DNA from: JBHIDJ01 sp046760105
Lineage (GTDB): Bacteria > Pseudomonadota > Gammaproteobacteria > Acidiferrobacterales > SPGG2
DNA length: 36,978 nucleotides
Direction: 5' to 3'
Assembly: GCA_046760105.1 (NCBI GenBank)
Contig: JBHIDJ010000019.1
Coordinates: 1-36,978, forward strand
Made by a program: the position numbers and the translations under genes. Positions 23,241-32,258 of the stretch are shown one piece after another; within the stretch, counting starts at the first letter, position 1, and each line of letters opens with the position of its first letter. The notes below the pieces were generated by a model. It did no database searches. It was not told the origin of the DNA and saw nothing but the letters and a program-made list of their open reading frames with translations.

Positions 23241-25454
23241 TCAAGTTGCGAAAGCAGGACGACTGCGTGACACAAACCAAACTAACAACAACACGATCAC
23301 TACCAGACCAAATACTGTCGCCGGTTCAGGTGTAGCGTGTCCGGCAAACTGCGGCCAGTTTCCTGAATTAGCAAACGATGATGTGGTTGGGTTGCCATAG
23401 GCAAGATGGCTGACTCCCTTGACCTGGGCTAAGGGCACCGGACGGGTGGGGGTTTGCTCCGGGCTGTTGTTATAGATTTTGTTGGACACGGCGACAAAGG
23501 CGGTCCAGCGCGTTACCAGCGAGAAATCGAGACCTAGATTCGTGACCTCCTGCTTGAGCAGCTCATCCGATGCACCCCCCTCACGCAGCCCTACCGGGGC
23601 TGACAGCTGACGCATAGATTCCTTGATGGCCGAACGTGCCCACACCAGGGCCACGGCCTCGCCCTGCGTACTTTGCTCCGGTAGCCTGACTTGTAACGGC
23701 AGTACGGCACGACGACCATTAACACGACCATGGACTTTGATCTCGTAGCTACCGGGTCGACGATAGCGTCCTTGAATACGTAGGGACTGTCCGGCAAAGA
23801 GATCGGGGATCAGTTTCGGCGCTATTTCCGTTGCTTCAAGTTCTCCCCAATCGATAGCGATGTCGGTCAAGACGGGAGATTGCAAACGGCTGGCTAATTC
23901 CAGCGCCACTTCTTTCGTATCTTCGGTGGGGTCCATATAACGAGTGAATCCACGACCCACGCGTCCCATCTCAGACAACAAAAATCGGTTGACGCCGGTC
24001 CCGACACCGAAGGCGTATAAACGAGCCGAGCCAATACTTTGGTGGATGAGACGCAAGATCTCGGACTCGTTGCCGATGTAACCATCCGTCAAAAACACCA
24101 CCAATCGAATCGCTCGCGGGGGCACCGGCGTTCCCAGTGCTTGGCGAATACCCGCGGTCATCACGGTGCCGCCCGAGCCACGCAAGCCGTTGGTGTAACG
24201 AGTCCCTCGCCGAATGTTATGGGGCGTTGCCGGCAAAGGCTGAGCCGAAAACTCGGTCGCTGCATCGCTGAAGCGAATAATGCGGAAGGTGTCGCTCGGG
24301 CGTAGCTTGCGAAGCGCTTGGCGCATAAAGGCCTTGCTTGCCTTCAGCGGCAGCCCGGCCATCGAACCAGAGCAATCCAGCACGAATACCATCTCCCGTG
24401 GCGTGATATCGGACCGGGCAGGGGTTGCCGGTGGCTCAATAAGCAGGCTGAAAAACCCACTTCGCTTATCCCTGTACGATAACAACCCCGCTTGGCTGGT
24501 CTCACCCGCTAACAGATAGCGCAGAACAAAATCACGATTATCAATAATTCGGCCCTCGCTCAGGGTTATGGTCCGGCGTTCTGCTGATAACGTCTGGGTG
24601 TTGAGAACATGGGTGCGGCTTTCCACATGACTGATGGGCATGCCGCCATTCAGTTCTACGGCGATAGACACTCGCTCGGCATCGATCTGGGCGGGAATGT
24701 CGAGACCGACAACCGGCGGATACGCCGGCAACTCTTCCAGTTCCCACTGACCAAAAGGCGTCTGAGTGTCAGCAGCACTCGTCGACGGGGCCACATCACC
24801 ATTCCAGCGGGGTACACCACCTAGTACACGGCCACCATCGACGCCGGCTTGTTCTTCCATAGCCTCCTCGGCATTGGGTGGGACGCCGGCGTGTGTCGGC
24901 TGAAACCGCGGCCCCACTACCAGAGGCACAACCAACTCATACGCACCATCGACCTTGGGCACGGTTTGCACATAACGCAGCGTCACCTCGATGGGTAAAC
25001 CGGGCATGAGATTGGCGATATCCTGGGTGAACATATTGGGTCGGTATTGTGTCAACAGTGCAGCGCTACGCCCTTCGCGTTTGGCTCTATTAAAGGTGGC
25101 GCGCGCCTGCTCGATGCGCTGGATCTCCGCATGAACCGTTTCATCGCCCACTCGCATAATCATCTCGTAGACCGCCGCATCCTTGTTCAACGGAAACAAA
25201 TAGGACGCGTGGACGGCGGTGGTCAACGGATTGGCAAACGTCTGTACTACCGTCACCGTGGCGAGATCGCCCCGGATATCCGCCTTGATATCCGTCCTTA
25301 AGGTTGGAAAGAACACCGTCTCGCCGTTGGCTTGCGCCTGCACGCGTCCCCCTAGGCGCTCGCCGACCTCGGTCGCAGCGTTTGCGGTCATCATGAAAAC
25401 AGCAAACAGCAGCGGTACGAGTTTTACTAAAATCGTTTGTCGAGTAAGGATCAT
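23241..25454 (-). CDS. VIT and von Willebrand A protein with PEP-CTERM sorting tail
   Basis: This exported protein of 737 residues has a signal peptide (about 1-27, ending MTANA). A VIT domain follows (about 36-165), with the fold's FPLNKDAAVYEM and AIFxRAKREG-like region. A vWA domain carries the metal site DCSGS (360-364) and FLTDG. The C-terminus is a full PEP-CTERM signal: Pro-Glu-Pro at 709-711, a hydrophobic stretch and a basic end (SRSR). An exosortase is expected to cut near PEP and hand the protein to the cell surface. The layout matches the marine proteobacterial sortase target family, apart from the tail. GGGAGGA precedes the ATG. The exosortase gene lies 13 bp upstream in the same operon. 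Confidence 0.93.
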   Translation of the reverse strand: MILTRQTILVKLVPLLFAVFMMTANAATEVGERLGGRVQAQANGETVFFPTLRTDIKADIRGDLATVTVVQTFANPLTTAVHASYLFPLNKDAAVYEMIMRVGDETVHAEIQRIEQARATFNRAKREGRSAALLTQYRPNMFTQDIANLMPGLPIEVTLRYVQTVPKVDGAYELVVPLVVGPRFQPTHAGVPPNAEEAMEEQAGVDGGRVLGGVPRWNGDVAPSTSAADTQTPFGQWELEELPAYPPVVGLDIPAQIDAERVSIAVELNGGMPISHVESRTHVLNTQTLSAERRTITLSEGRIIDNRDFVLRYLLAGETSQAGLLSYRDKRSGFFSLLIEPPATPARSDITPREMVFVLDCSGSMAGLPLKASKAFMRQALRKLRPSDTFRIIRFSDAATEFSAQPLPATPHNIRRGTRYTNGLRGSGGTVMTAGIRQALGTPVPPRAIRLVVFLTDGYIGNESEILRLIHQSIGSARLYAFGVGTGVNRFLLSEMGRVGRGFTRYMDPTEDTKEVALELASRLQSPVLTDIAIDWGELEATEIAPKLIPDLFAGQSLRIQGRYRRPGSYEIKVHGRVNGRRAVLPLQVRLPEQSTQGEAVALVWARSAIKESMRQLSAPVGLREGGASDELLKQEVTNLGLDFSLVTRWTAFVAVSNKIYNNSPEQTPTRPVPLAQVKGVSHLAYGNPTTSSFANSGNWPQFAGHATPEPATVFGLVVIVLLLVWFVSRSRPAFAT

Positions 25455-25467
25455 GGGTTAGTCCTCC

Positions 25468-27003
25468 CTAGCTTTGCACTGAATGAAATCGGGAACGGGT
25501 CACAACGGTGCGTGATCCGATACTGGTGTCCGGGGGCGGCAAATCCATCGCCCGCGCCACCGCCCCGTCCCAGACAGTGAGCGCCTCGATGGGCGCCCGC
25601 CAGGGGGCAATGCGTTGAACCATGGTCCAGGTCGCCGCCGGTTTTTGCAGCCATCGCCACACCGCCTCGGCGACACTCGTCGCGACTTCTCCGCGGTCGG
25701 AGACAAAGGTCACTGACACGCGCCAACGCCGACCATCGGGGGCAACACTACGATAAACGGCGGCTGCCACGGGCTCGTGCGTCATTCCCAAATAACGCAC
25801 CTTGTGGCCCGCGCCGGCCAAACATTCATCGGGAGCATGCAAGTGACGCAGCGGTGCTGATGTGCTGACTACCAGCAAGCCATAAGGTCCATAACTCGCG
25901 CGCGCGGCACCGCCACCGTAACGGGTGAAGTAGTGCCGCTCCATCGCCGATAACGTGCCGGGCACAGCTGCAAGACCGGCAATGTTGGCAGGTAACATCG
26001 GTGCCGCGATAGTGCGTGTCACATCTACCGGACGCGCTGGCAAACTTACGATAAGCACTGCGCCGAAAAGAAAAATGAAACCCGCCAGCGGTGCGTGCCA
26101 GCTTCGCCGCGGTAAAGACGAAGCTATTGGTACCCACTTAATGACGGAGTCGCATTGCCGCGCGCGTATAGGCAAAGCCCACAGCACTACCGGCGCGGCA
26201 CCGATGATCAATGCTGAAAAGCCAATGATCTCGTGCCAGGGTGATGTCATGACATCAATGGCACCCAGGTGTTCGGAGTAAGCTAGCCCTATCGCCAGTG
26301 TCACGATACGCAAGACGTTGGCGACGACGGCAGCGAATAAGGTGATGCCCCACCCGAGAAAGGCCTGACGTAGCGTGGGTCGGGTGAGCGCGGCCAAAGC
26401 GCTAAACAATAGCAATAGCAATAACAGACCCCTGGCACCGGAACAGGGCAGATCCACGAGTACGTCTCGCCCCGCCAACAGGATGCGCACGCCCTCGCAC
26501 TGAACAGAGTCAGACCACGTGCGCAACACACCGCAGGCCCCGGCAGCGGAGATGTGCTGCAAGCCGTAACCGATGGTGCGCTGGACAATGCGTTCCAACG
26601 GCAGCGAAAAGGCGAACAGAACAGCCAACCAACCCGGCGACAACGCCCGCTTACGATCGCTTAGACCGAACAACAAACCCAGCGCAAACACATCGACAAC
26701 CAGTGCCAAGGCGCCAATCACATTGACCCCGATTAGCTGACCAATAAGACGGGCGGCGGCGGTCATGCCAAGCAACAGTAGCGCCCGTTGCCGGCTGAGC
26801 TGAGTAATGTGCGAGCGCGGGCTGGTGACACTCCAAAGAAATAATGAAGCGACCAGAACAAAAATCAGCGATCCGTGTGAACCGTAGGCAGGATCGGTCC
26901 AGGTGTTCACTAACCATACAACGGGATGCACGGCCAGTATGACCACACCGACGGCGAAGAATATCTGGTAGCTGAACAACAAAGACAGAGCTTTACGATA
27001 CAT
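25468..27003 (-). CDS. Exosortase fused to an EpsI-like C-terminal domain
   Basis: This 511-residue protein has about eight membrane helices in residues 10-320. The exosortase catalytic triad is clear: Cys187 in DLPCSGARG, Arg232 in ANVLRI and His257 in SPWHEIIGF. Exosortases are inner-membrane transpeptidase-like enzymes that process PEP-CTERM tails. After the last helix (about 300-320) comes a periplasmic domain with LHAPDECLAGAGHKVRYLG. This matches the HxPExCLxGxG core of EpsI/DUF3485 proteins, often separate partners of exosortases. It may be the type called exosortase T; that is from memory. It is the first gene of the operon, and its presumed substrate is encoded immediately downstream. 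Confidence 0.93.
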   Translation of the reverse strand: MYRKALSLLFSYQIFFAVGVVILAVHPVVWLVNTWTDPAYGSHGSLIFVLVASLFLWSVTSPRSHITQLSRQRALLLLGMTAAARLIGQLIGVNVIGALALVVDVFALGLLFGLSDRKRALSPGWLAVLFAFSLPLERIVQRTIGYGLQHISAAGACGVLRTWSDSVQCEGVRILLAGRDVLVDLPCSGARGLLLLLLLFSALAALTRPTLRQAFLGWGITLFAAVVANVLRIVTLAIGLAYSEHLGAIDVMTSPWHEIIGFSALIIGAAPVVLWALPIRARQCDSVIKWVPIASSLPRRSWHAPLAGFIFLFGAVLIVSLPARPVDVTRTIAAPMLPANIAGLAAVPGTLSAMERHYFTRYGGGAARASYGPYGLLVVSTSAPLRHLHAPDECLAGAGHKVRYLGMTHEPVAAAVYRSVAPDGRRWRVSVTFVSDRGEVATSVAEAVWRWLQKPAATWTMVQRIAPWRAPIEALTVWDGAVARAMDLPPPDTSIGSRTVVTRSRFHSVQS

Positions 27004-27044
27004 AGCGGAGTCTCATTGACTTGCCGAAGAGTATGGATTCCGGC

Positions 27045-27105
27045 TGTGCAGGAAGAATGGCGTCAGTCAGCAAATAGTTTGGAAATATTGTGCAGATTCT
27101 GTGCA
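27045..27105. promoter_or_regulatory. Phased TGTGCA direct repeats in the exosortase/regulator gap
   Basis: TGTGCA occurs at 27045-27050, 27089-27094 and 27100-27105. The last two are 11 bp apart and the first is 44 bp (four turns) before the second. OmpR-family regulators bind direct repeats with about 11 bp spacing; the CreB site TTCAC-N6-TTCAC has the same period. The cluster sits between the divergent exosortase and response-regulator genes, so it could control both. Confidence 0.5.
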
Positions 27106-27202
27106 ACCGACGATCATGACCCCATTGCCTGCTAAACTACGTTTCAGATCAAACTCATCCGCTTAAGGATGACGGGCAATAGAGCAACGGTTAGTACTGC
27201 AG

Positions 27203-27901
27203 ATGCAAAGGATCCTTATCGTCGACGATGACCCCCATATCCGCGAGGTGTTACGCTTCGCGTTGGAAAAAGCGGGCTATGAGACCAGCGCGGCCGAAGA
27301 CGGGAAACAGGCGCTCCACCGTTTCGATGATGAACAGCCTGATCTGGTCGTGCTCGATATCATGATGCCGGAGATGGATGGCACAGAAGTCTGCCGCGCG
27401 TTGCGACAACGCTCACTCGTACCGATTGTCTTCCTCTCATCGAAAGATGAAGAGGTCGATCGCATTATTGGGCTGGAACTCGGTGGGGATGACTATGTAA
27501 CCAAACCCTTCAGCCCGCGAGAGCTCGTGGCGCGCGTACGCGCGGTATTGCGTCGCACCGCTGATGGCCACGCCGAAACGCACACCACCTCGGTTGAAAA
27601 GCCGAACATATTCGAAAGTGGACCCTTAAAACTCGACCAGGATCAATTCATGGCCTATTGGGAAGAGAAAGAAGTAGTTCTAACCGTTACCGAGTTCGGT
27701 ATTTTGCGCACCCTGATTCGGCATCCGGGTAGGGTGTTTACGCGTGACGAAATCATGAGCGGCGCGTACGACTTCAATAATATAGTCAGTGACCGCACCA
27801 TCGACAGCCATGTCCGTCGTTTGAGGTCAAAGCTAAACGCTGTCGGCGCCGACCCTATCGAAACCGTACATGGCGTTGGTTATAAGCTACGCCCCCTTTG
27901 A
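27203..27901 (+). CDS. OmpR-family response regulator, CreB-like
   Basis: This 232-residue DNA-binding regulator has a receiver domain with the acidic pair DDD (8-10), phospho-acceptor Asp52 in VVLDIMMP and Lys in VTKPFSP. A C-terminal winged helix has LTVTEFGILRTLIRHPGRVF and the recognition region SDRTIDSHVRRLRSKL. Wording such as EEVDRIIGLELGGDDYVTKP is close to CreB. It is encoded 12 bp before a histidine kinase and divergent from the exosortase operon. Regulation of that operon is the natural inference. Confidence 0.93.
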   Translation: MQRILIVDDDPHIREVLRFALEKAGYETSAAEDGKQALHRFDDEQPDLVVLDIMMPEMDGTEVCRALRQRSLVPIVFLSSKDEEVDRIIGLELGGDDYVTKPFSPRELVARVRAVLRRTADGHAETHTTSVEKPNIFESGPLKLDQDQFMAYWEEKEVVLTVTEFGILRTLIRHPGRVFTRDEIMSGAYDFNNIVSDRTIDSHVRRLRSKLNAVGADPIETVHGVGYKLRPL

Positions 27902-27913
27902 CGTGTCAATGCG

Positions 27914-29545
27914 ATGGCCTGGCGTCCCCGTCTACGCACGGTACTAGTGGTAGTCAATATCGTCATTCTCGCCCTGCCTCTTGGCGGTATCGCGGTGCTG
28001 CGCCTTTATGAAAGCGCGCTCGTACGGCAGACCGAATCGGAGCTTATTGCTCAAGGAGCGTTTGTCGCCGCCACATACAAGGCAGCGCTCACGCGCGCAC
28101 TTAATAATACCCCCGGCGAAACAGATTCACTCGAGCCTTACGGGGTGCTGATGGCGTCGCAGTGGCTGCAGCAAAAACAATTGACTGAACACTGGCGACC
28201 GAGGCCCGCAGATCTCGATTTGGCCGTTGACACCATACAACCGCCGCCGCCCGATGCCATTAGCCCCTCGCTACCGGCTGACCCGGCAGCAGCAGTTGCC
28301 GGTCGTGAGATCATGCCGGTGATGCGGGACGCGCAAGTTGTAACCTTGGCCAGCATTCGGGTGATGGATTACAAGGGAATCGTCGTGGCATCCACAGGAG
28401 AAGAATTGGACCAATCGCTGGCCAACTGGGAGGAAGTCGCCCGTGCGCTCACGGGTGAGCATGTCAGCTCATTCCGGAGGCGCATCTCTGATGAACCGAT
28501 ACCCCCGCTGCAGTCGATCAGCCGCGGCGCACGCATCCGTGTCTTTGTCGCCATGCCCATCGTTCAGGATGACCGGGTACTGGGTGCGGTCGTGTTATCA
28601 CGCACCCCAGCCAATATTGCACACGCCCTTTACGGCAAACGTTACCATCTCCTCTACGGAGCGCTGGTTCTGCTCGTCGTTGTGCTAGCGGTAGCGTTGT
28701 TCACATCATTCACCATCAGCCGCCCCGTCAGTGCCGTGATCCGCCAAGCAGAGCGCGCCGCACGGGGAGAGAAAGGCGCCGTCGTGCCGCTACCACAGCC
28801 GGTCACCAAAGAAATCGCGCAGTTATCCGATGCGGTGGCGCGAATGGCGCGGACATTAGAGCAACGAGCAGACTACATACGTGATTTCGCGTCTCACGTC
28901 TCCCACGAGTTTAAAACGCCGCTGACGGCGATGCAGGGGGCGCTGGAGCTGTTGCGGGAACACACCGATACGATGTCCGAGGTGGAGCGTACCCGGTTCC
29001 TGCAAAACTTAACCGATGACGCCGAGCACTTGGAGCGTCTGGTGAAAAGTCTATTGGAACTCGCTCGCGCCGATGTCATGCACGTTGGCGATGAGACCAC
29101 CCATCTCATTCGCGTGCTTGACCATACCATCGAGCGTTACCGCAGACTCGGACTGAGCGTAGCTACGGAATATGACAACGAAAATATTAGCGTCGCCATC
29201 AGTGCCGAAATCCTGGAAAGTATCATCTCCAATCTTCTCGACAATGCGCGGCAACACGGTGGTGACCAAGTCACCGTTACTATCCGCGCCTACAATGCTC
29301 AATCAAACAATGAAGAGCATGCGGTAATAGTCGTCGAAGACGACGGGCCCGGTATCTCCGAGGCAAATGCCGATCGTATCTTTCAACCGTTCTTCACAAC
29401 CGCCCGCAAGCAGGACGGTACAGGTCTCGGTCTCGCCGTGGTGAAATCTTTGCTAAAGGCACAGCGCGGCGATATCCAGTTGCTATCGTCGAGCGTGGGC
29501 GCGGCCTTCGAATTGCGGTTGCCGGTTAAACCAGAAGCCTCGTAG
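27914..29545 (+). CDS. Membrane histidine kinase, CreC-like
   Basis: This 543-residue sensor kinase has an N-terminal helix (about 8-30), a periplasmic sensor (about 31-245) with a Pro-rich stretch near 108-124, and a second helix (about 246-268). HAMP follows. The phospho-acceptor His331 is in FASHVSHEFKTPLTA. The ATP-binding domain has an N-box (SNLLDNARQHG) and G-boxes (EDDGPGIS, GTGLGLAVVKS). It pairs with the preceding response regulator in one operon. By my reading it does not look like the kinase of the sortase-based system (TIGR03785) but more like CreC. The signal is unknown; cell-envelope status is an inference from context. Confidence 0.93.
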   Translation: MAWRPRLRTVLVVVNIVILALPLGGIAVLRLYESALVRQTESELIAQGAFVAATYKAALTRALNNTPGETDSLEPYGVLMASQWLQQKQLTEHWRPRPADLDLAVDTIQPPPPDAISPSLPADPAAAVAGREIMPVMRDAQVVTLASIRVMDYKGIVVASTGEELDQSLANWEEVARALTGEHVSSFRRRISDEPIPPLQSISRGARIRVFVAMPIVQDDRVLGAVVLSRTPANIAHALYGKRYHLLYGALVLLVVVLAVALFTSFTISRPVSAVIRQAERAARGEKGAVVPLPQPVTKEIAQLSDAVARMARTLEQRADYIRDFASHVSHEFKTPLTAMQGALELLREHTDTMSEVERTRFLQNLTDDAEHLERLVKSLLELARADVMHVGDETTHLIRVLDHTIERYRRLGLSVATEYDNENISVAISAEILESIISNLLDNARQHGGDQVTVTIRAYNAQSNNEEHAVIVVEDDGPGISEANADRIFQPFFTTARKQDGTGLGLAVVKSLLKAQRGDIQLLSSSVGAAFELRLPVKPEAS

Positions 29546-29594
29546 CACCGAAGCTGCATCTTATAAGTCGACCTGAGGAAACGCTGCAGGCGGA

Positions 29595-30632
29595 TCAGGT
29601 GGTCGACGATCTCCCCGCGCCGTGCCGCCCGTGCAGGCGGCTCTCCACCCGCTCCCACGCCTCGGGGTTGACGAGGTGCGGCGGGCGCTCACCGCGCAGC
29701 ACCTGCAGGATCTGATTGGCGGCCGAGAGTGCGAGCTCGCGTCGGGCCTCCAGTGTGAGCCCGGCCACATGTGGACTCAGGATAAGGTTGTCGAGTTCAT
29801 AAAGCGCGCTATCGGGCGGTGGCGGCTCCGGATCGAACACATCCAACGCGGCACCGGCGATCCACCCCTCCGTTAAGGCACACACAAGGGTCGAGGTTTG
29901 CACGATTGCACCGCGCGCCGTGTTAATCAAAAAGGCGTCGCGGCGCATCTGCCGGAGCTCCGGCTCGCCGATCATGCCGCGTGTCTCCTCGGTGAGCTCG
30001 GGATGTAATGACACGAAGTCGGCTTTTCGCAGGAGTGGCGTCAGCTCCTCGAGCCACGTCGCGCCGACCGCTTCCGCCTTGGCGGGTGGGATATAGGGAT
30101 CGTAGACGAGCACGCGCATGCCGAAGCCGGCGGCGCCCTTACGCGCGACCTCGGTGCCGATCTGCCCACAGCCAATCACGCCAAGTGTGCGGCCCTGAAG
30201 CTCGATGCGAGTCCACGCATGACTCTCGCCCCAGCCCTTGGCGCGCCGCAGCTCGCCGTGGGTGTGCGTGAAGCGCTTCGCGAGACTAAGCATCAATCCC
30301 ATCGTGTGCTCCGAAACCGGCACACTGCCGAGGCCCGGGTTGTTCACGACCGCAATGCCCTGTGTGGTTGCCGCCTCAATGTCGACCGCATCGGTGCCGC
30401 GCCCGGAGGTGCTGATGACGAGCAGATCGGCTGCCGTGCGGATCGCGTCGCCACCGAGCCGCGAAGGATAACGAACGAAAGCGGCGAAGGCGGTTCGGAC
30501 CTCATCTCGAATTGCGGCCTCGCTCGCGTTGCCGAGCACTTCGACCTGGGTGTGGCGCGCAAGCAACTCCTCGCCGGCTGGATCGTACATCGATCCGATC
30601 AGCAACACTCGCGGTTGGTTCACCAGTGGCAT
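29595..30632 (-). CDS. D-isomer-specific 2-hydroxyacid dehydrogenase, SerA-like
   Basis: This 345-residue NAD-dependent enzyme resembles the catalytic part of phosphoglycerate dehydrogenase without the ACT domain. It shows STSGRGTDAVDIEAA, NPGLGSVPVSEHTMGLML, the Rossmann motif GVIGCGQIGTEVAR, catalytic Arg in NTARGAIV, Glu in DVFDPEPP and His in SPHVAGLT. The start ATG lies 13 bp after the stop of the RraA-like gene, so the two form an operon. The pair suggests a route for a 2-hydroxy or 2-oxo acid: aldolase or decarboxylase action followed by reduction or oxidation. The exact substrate is not clear. It is distinct from the other dehydrogenase in the window. Confidence 0.88.
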   Translation of the reverse strand: MPLVNQPRVLLIGSMYDPAGEELLARHTQVEVLGNASEAAIRDEVRTAFAAFVRYPSRLGGDAIRTAADLLVISTSGRGTDAVDIEAATTQGIAVVNNPGLGSVPVSEHTMGLMLSLAKRFTHTHGELRRAKGWGESHAWTRIELQGRTLGVIGCGQIGTEVARKGAAGFGMRVLVYDPYIPPAKAEAVGATWLEELTPLLRKADFVSLHPELTEETRGMIGEPELRQMRRDAFLINTARGAIVQTSTLVCALTEGWIAGAALDVFDPEPPPPDSALYELDNLILSPHVAGLTLEARRELALSAANQILQVLRGERPPHLVNPEAWERVESRLHGRHGAGRSSTT

Positions 30633-30645
30633 ACGCTCACTACAC

Positions 30646-31326
30646 TCACCGAGAGGACGAAGTCAGCAAATCATAACGGACCCGCTCGTGTGCCTCGACC
30701 GGATCATCGCCGTTGCGGATCGCTGCAACAATCCGTTCCTCCGTCGCCTTGTACTCCTTGGCAATCTCGAGTGCCTCTTCGACGTATTCGTGCGGGATGG
30801 CGAGGACGCCGTTGTCGTCGCCCATGATGAGATCCCCGGGGCGTACCTTCACGCCGCCGAGTTGCACATCGACGCTGTGTCCGGCGAACGCGCAGCGGTT
30901 GCGGATCGACTGCTGGATGATGCCGCGGGCGTAGACCGGCAGGCCGATCTCCTTATACTCATCGACGTCGCGCGTCACCCCATCGATGACACAACCGACG
31001 AGCCCGCGGTGCAACGTCGTAAACCCCACGATCCCACCGTAGCTATTGACGTTCATATGACCACCGTGATCGATGACCAGCACGTCACCGGGCTGTGCCG
31101 CCTTTACGGCCTCGAGCGAACCCATGGCCGGCGAGGGTGAGGCCAAGCCTTCACCCACGGGCACCAACTTCATCGTTGCGGCTGGACCCACGATCTTCTT
31201 GCAGCCGGGCCAGAGCGGCAGGATCCCGTGCGGCGCGCCGTTTAGCTGCAATCGGTCCAAGGCATCTGACACGTTCGGCGTGGAAAGGCATAAATATTCG
31301 GCGATCAGCTCAGGACGCACAGTCAT
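30646..31326 (-). CDS. RraA-like/HMG aldolase-family protein
   Basis: This 226-residue protein belongs to the RraA/4-hydroxy-4-methyl-2-oxoglutarate (HMG/CHA) aldolase family. It has the conserved metal and pyruvate-binding segment CVIDGVTRDVDEYKEIGLPV with the Arg-Asp pair. LVIDHGGHMNVNSYGGIVG upstream and PGDLIMGDDNGVLAIP downstream are also family features. Members cleave 2-oxo acids to pyruvate or decarboxylate oxaloacetate. Small RraA proteins instead bind RNase E, but length and the dehydrogenase neighbour favour an enzyme. GGGGGGAG directly before ATG is a good ribosome binding site. It is the first gene of the two-gene operon. Confidence 0.87.
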   Translation of the reverse strand: MTVRPELIAEYLCLSTPNVSDALDRLQLNGAPHGILPLWPGCKKIVGPAATMKLVPVGEGLASPSPAMGSLEAVKAAQPGDVLVIDHGGHMNVNSYGGIVGFTTLHRGLVGCVIDGVTRDVDEYKEIGLPVYARGIIQQSIRNRCAFAGHSVDVQLGGVKVRPGDLIMGDDNGVLAIPHEYVEEALEIAKEYKATEERIVAAIRNGDDPVEAHERVRYDLLTSSSR

Positions 31327-31440
31327 TTCTCCCCCCGGGGCAGTAGGCCCATACCCACTCTTGTCAAAGCGAAACTCCGCTGCCGGTGATCGTAGCTTAT
31401 CCCTGTCCGGTAGCGAAAGTGAGGCGCGTGTACTCGCTGA

Positions 31441-31472
31441 AAAAATAAAAGGCGCTATGAAAGAGCGTTCAT
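31441..31472 (-). terminator. Weak terminator-like hairpin after the NodJ-type gene
   Basis: On the minus strand, CGCT/AGCG arms around a 7-base loop are followed by CCTTTTATTTTTT. The stem is only 4-5 bp, so efficiency is doubtful. It is placed immediately after the NodJ-type stop and before the RraA-like gene, so it would separate the two transcripts. Confidence 0.4.
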
Positions 31473-31477
31473 ATCTC

Positions 31478-32257
31478 TTAAACCACCAGCCGGCGGCGAG
31501 TGAGGATCACGGCGACATAGTAGCCGATAACCGCGTACATCAGCAGCACAACGAGATGAAGACCGACATCGCTGAGTGGTTGCCCCGCAACCAGCGGTCG
31601 AACGAGAGCCACCGCGTGAGTAAGCGGTAGTAGCTGAACGAACGATTGCATCAGCTCGGGTAGAGCGGTGGTTGGGTAAAAAACCCCGCACAATACGAAC
31701 ATGGGCGTGATAACCAGCGTAAAGTAATAACTAAAGAAGTCATAGCCAGGGGATAGCGCACTCATCACCATCGCGGGCCCGGCAAAGCACATGCCAATTA
31801 AGAACACGATCGGCAAGGCCAGCACGGCGCGTATATCCGTGATCGCCCCCAGCAATGCCGCCACGATCAGGATCGCGATGCCGTTGATCAAACTCTTGCT
31901 GGCACACCAGAGCATCTCGCCGGCAAGGATATCGTCCACCTCCGTCGGTGTCGCCAGCATCGCGTCGTAGGTGCGCTGTGGCACCATGCGCGTATAGACC
32001 GAATACATTCCCTCAAAGGTGGCGGTGGTCATGGCCGACGATGCCACAATCCCTGACGCTAGAAACGTCAGGTAATCCATACCCGCCATCTTCCCGATAA
32101 AAAGCCCAAGGCCGTAACCGAGCCCAAGCAGGTAAAGCAGGGGCTCACCAAAATTCATCATCAGGCTGGGGCCCATGAGCTTGCGCCAGACTAGAACATT
32201 GCGCTTCCACACCGTAAGTGATCGGCGCTTTACCCGTGGCAGACTCAAATCCAGCAT
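31478..32257 (-). CDS. nodJ: NodJ-family ABC-2 permease
   Basis: This 259-residue inner-membrane protein has six helices and the ABC-2 permease fold of the NodJ family. The family start is visible (VWKRNVLVWRKLMGPSLM), as are NFGEPLLYLLGLGYGLG and the late segment CGVFYPTTALPELMQ. Its start is one base after the stop of the ATPase gene, so the two are coupled. NodIJ in rhizobia export lipochitooligosaccharides. Non-rhizobial copies such as this one, without any nod genes, most likely export some other lipid or glycolipid (inferred). Confidence 0.9.
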   Translation of the reverse strand: MLDLSLPRVKRRSLTVWKRNVLVWRKLMGPSLMMNFGEPLLYLLGLGYGLGLFIGKMAGMDYLTFLASGIVASSAMTTATFEGMYSVYTRMVPQRTYDAMLATPTEVDDILAGEMLWCASKSLINGIAILIVAALLGAITDIRAVLALPIVFLIGMCFAGPAMVMSALSPGYDFFSYYFTLVITPMFVLCGVFYPTTALPELMQSFVQLLPLTHAVALVRPLVAGQPLSDVGLHLVVLLMYAVIGYYVAVILTRRRLVV

Positions 32258-32258
32258 G

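Noticed and set aside
27203..29545. Assignment of the two-component pair to the sortase-system regulators (TIGR03785/03787)
   Set aside because: As far as I can judge by eye, the receiver and kinase sequences fit CreB/CreC-like proteins better; only gene position matches that system.
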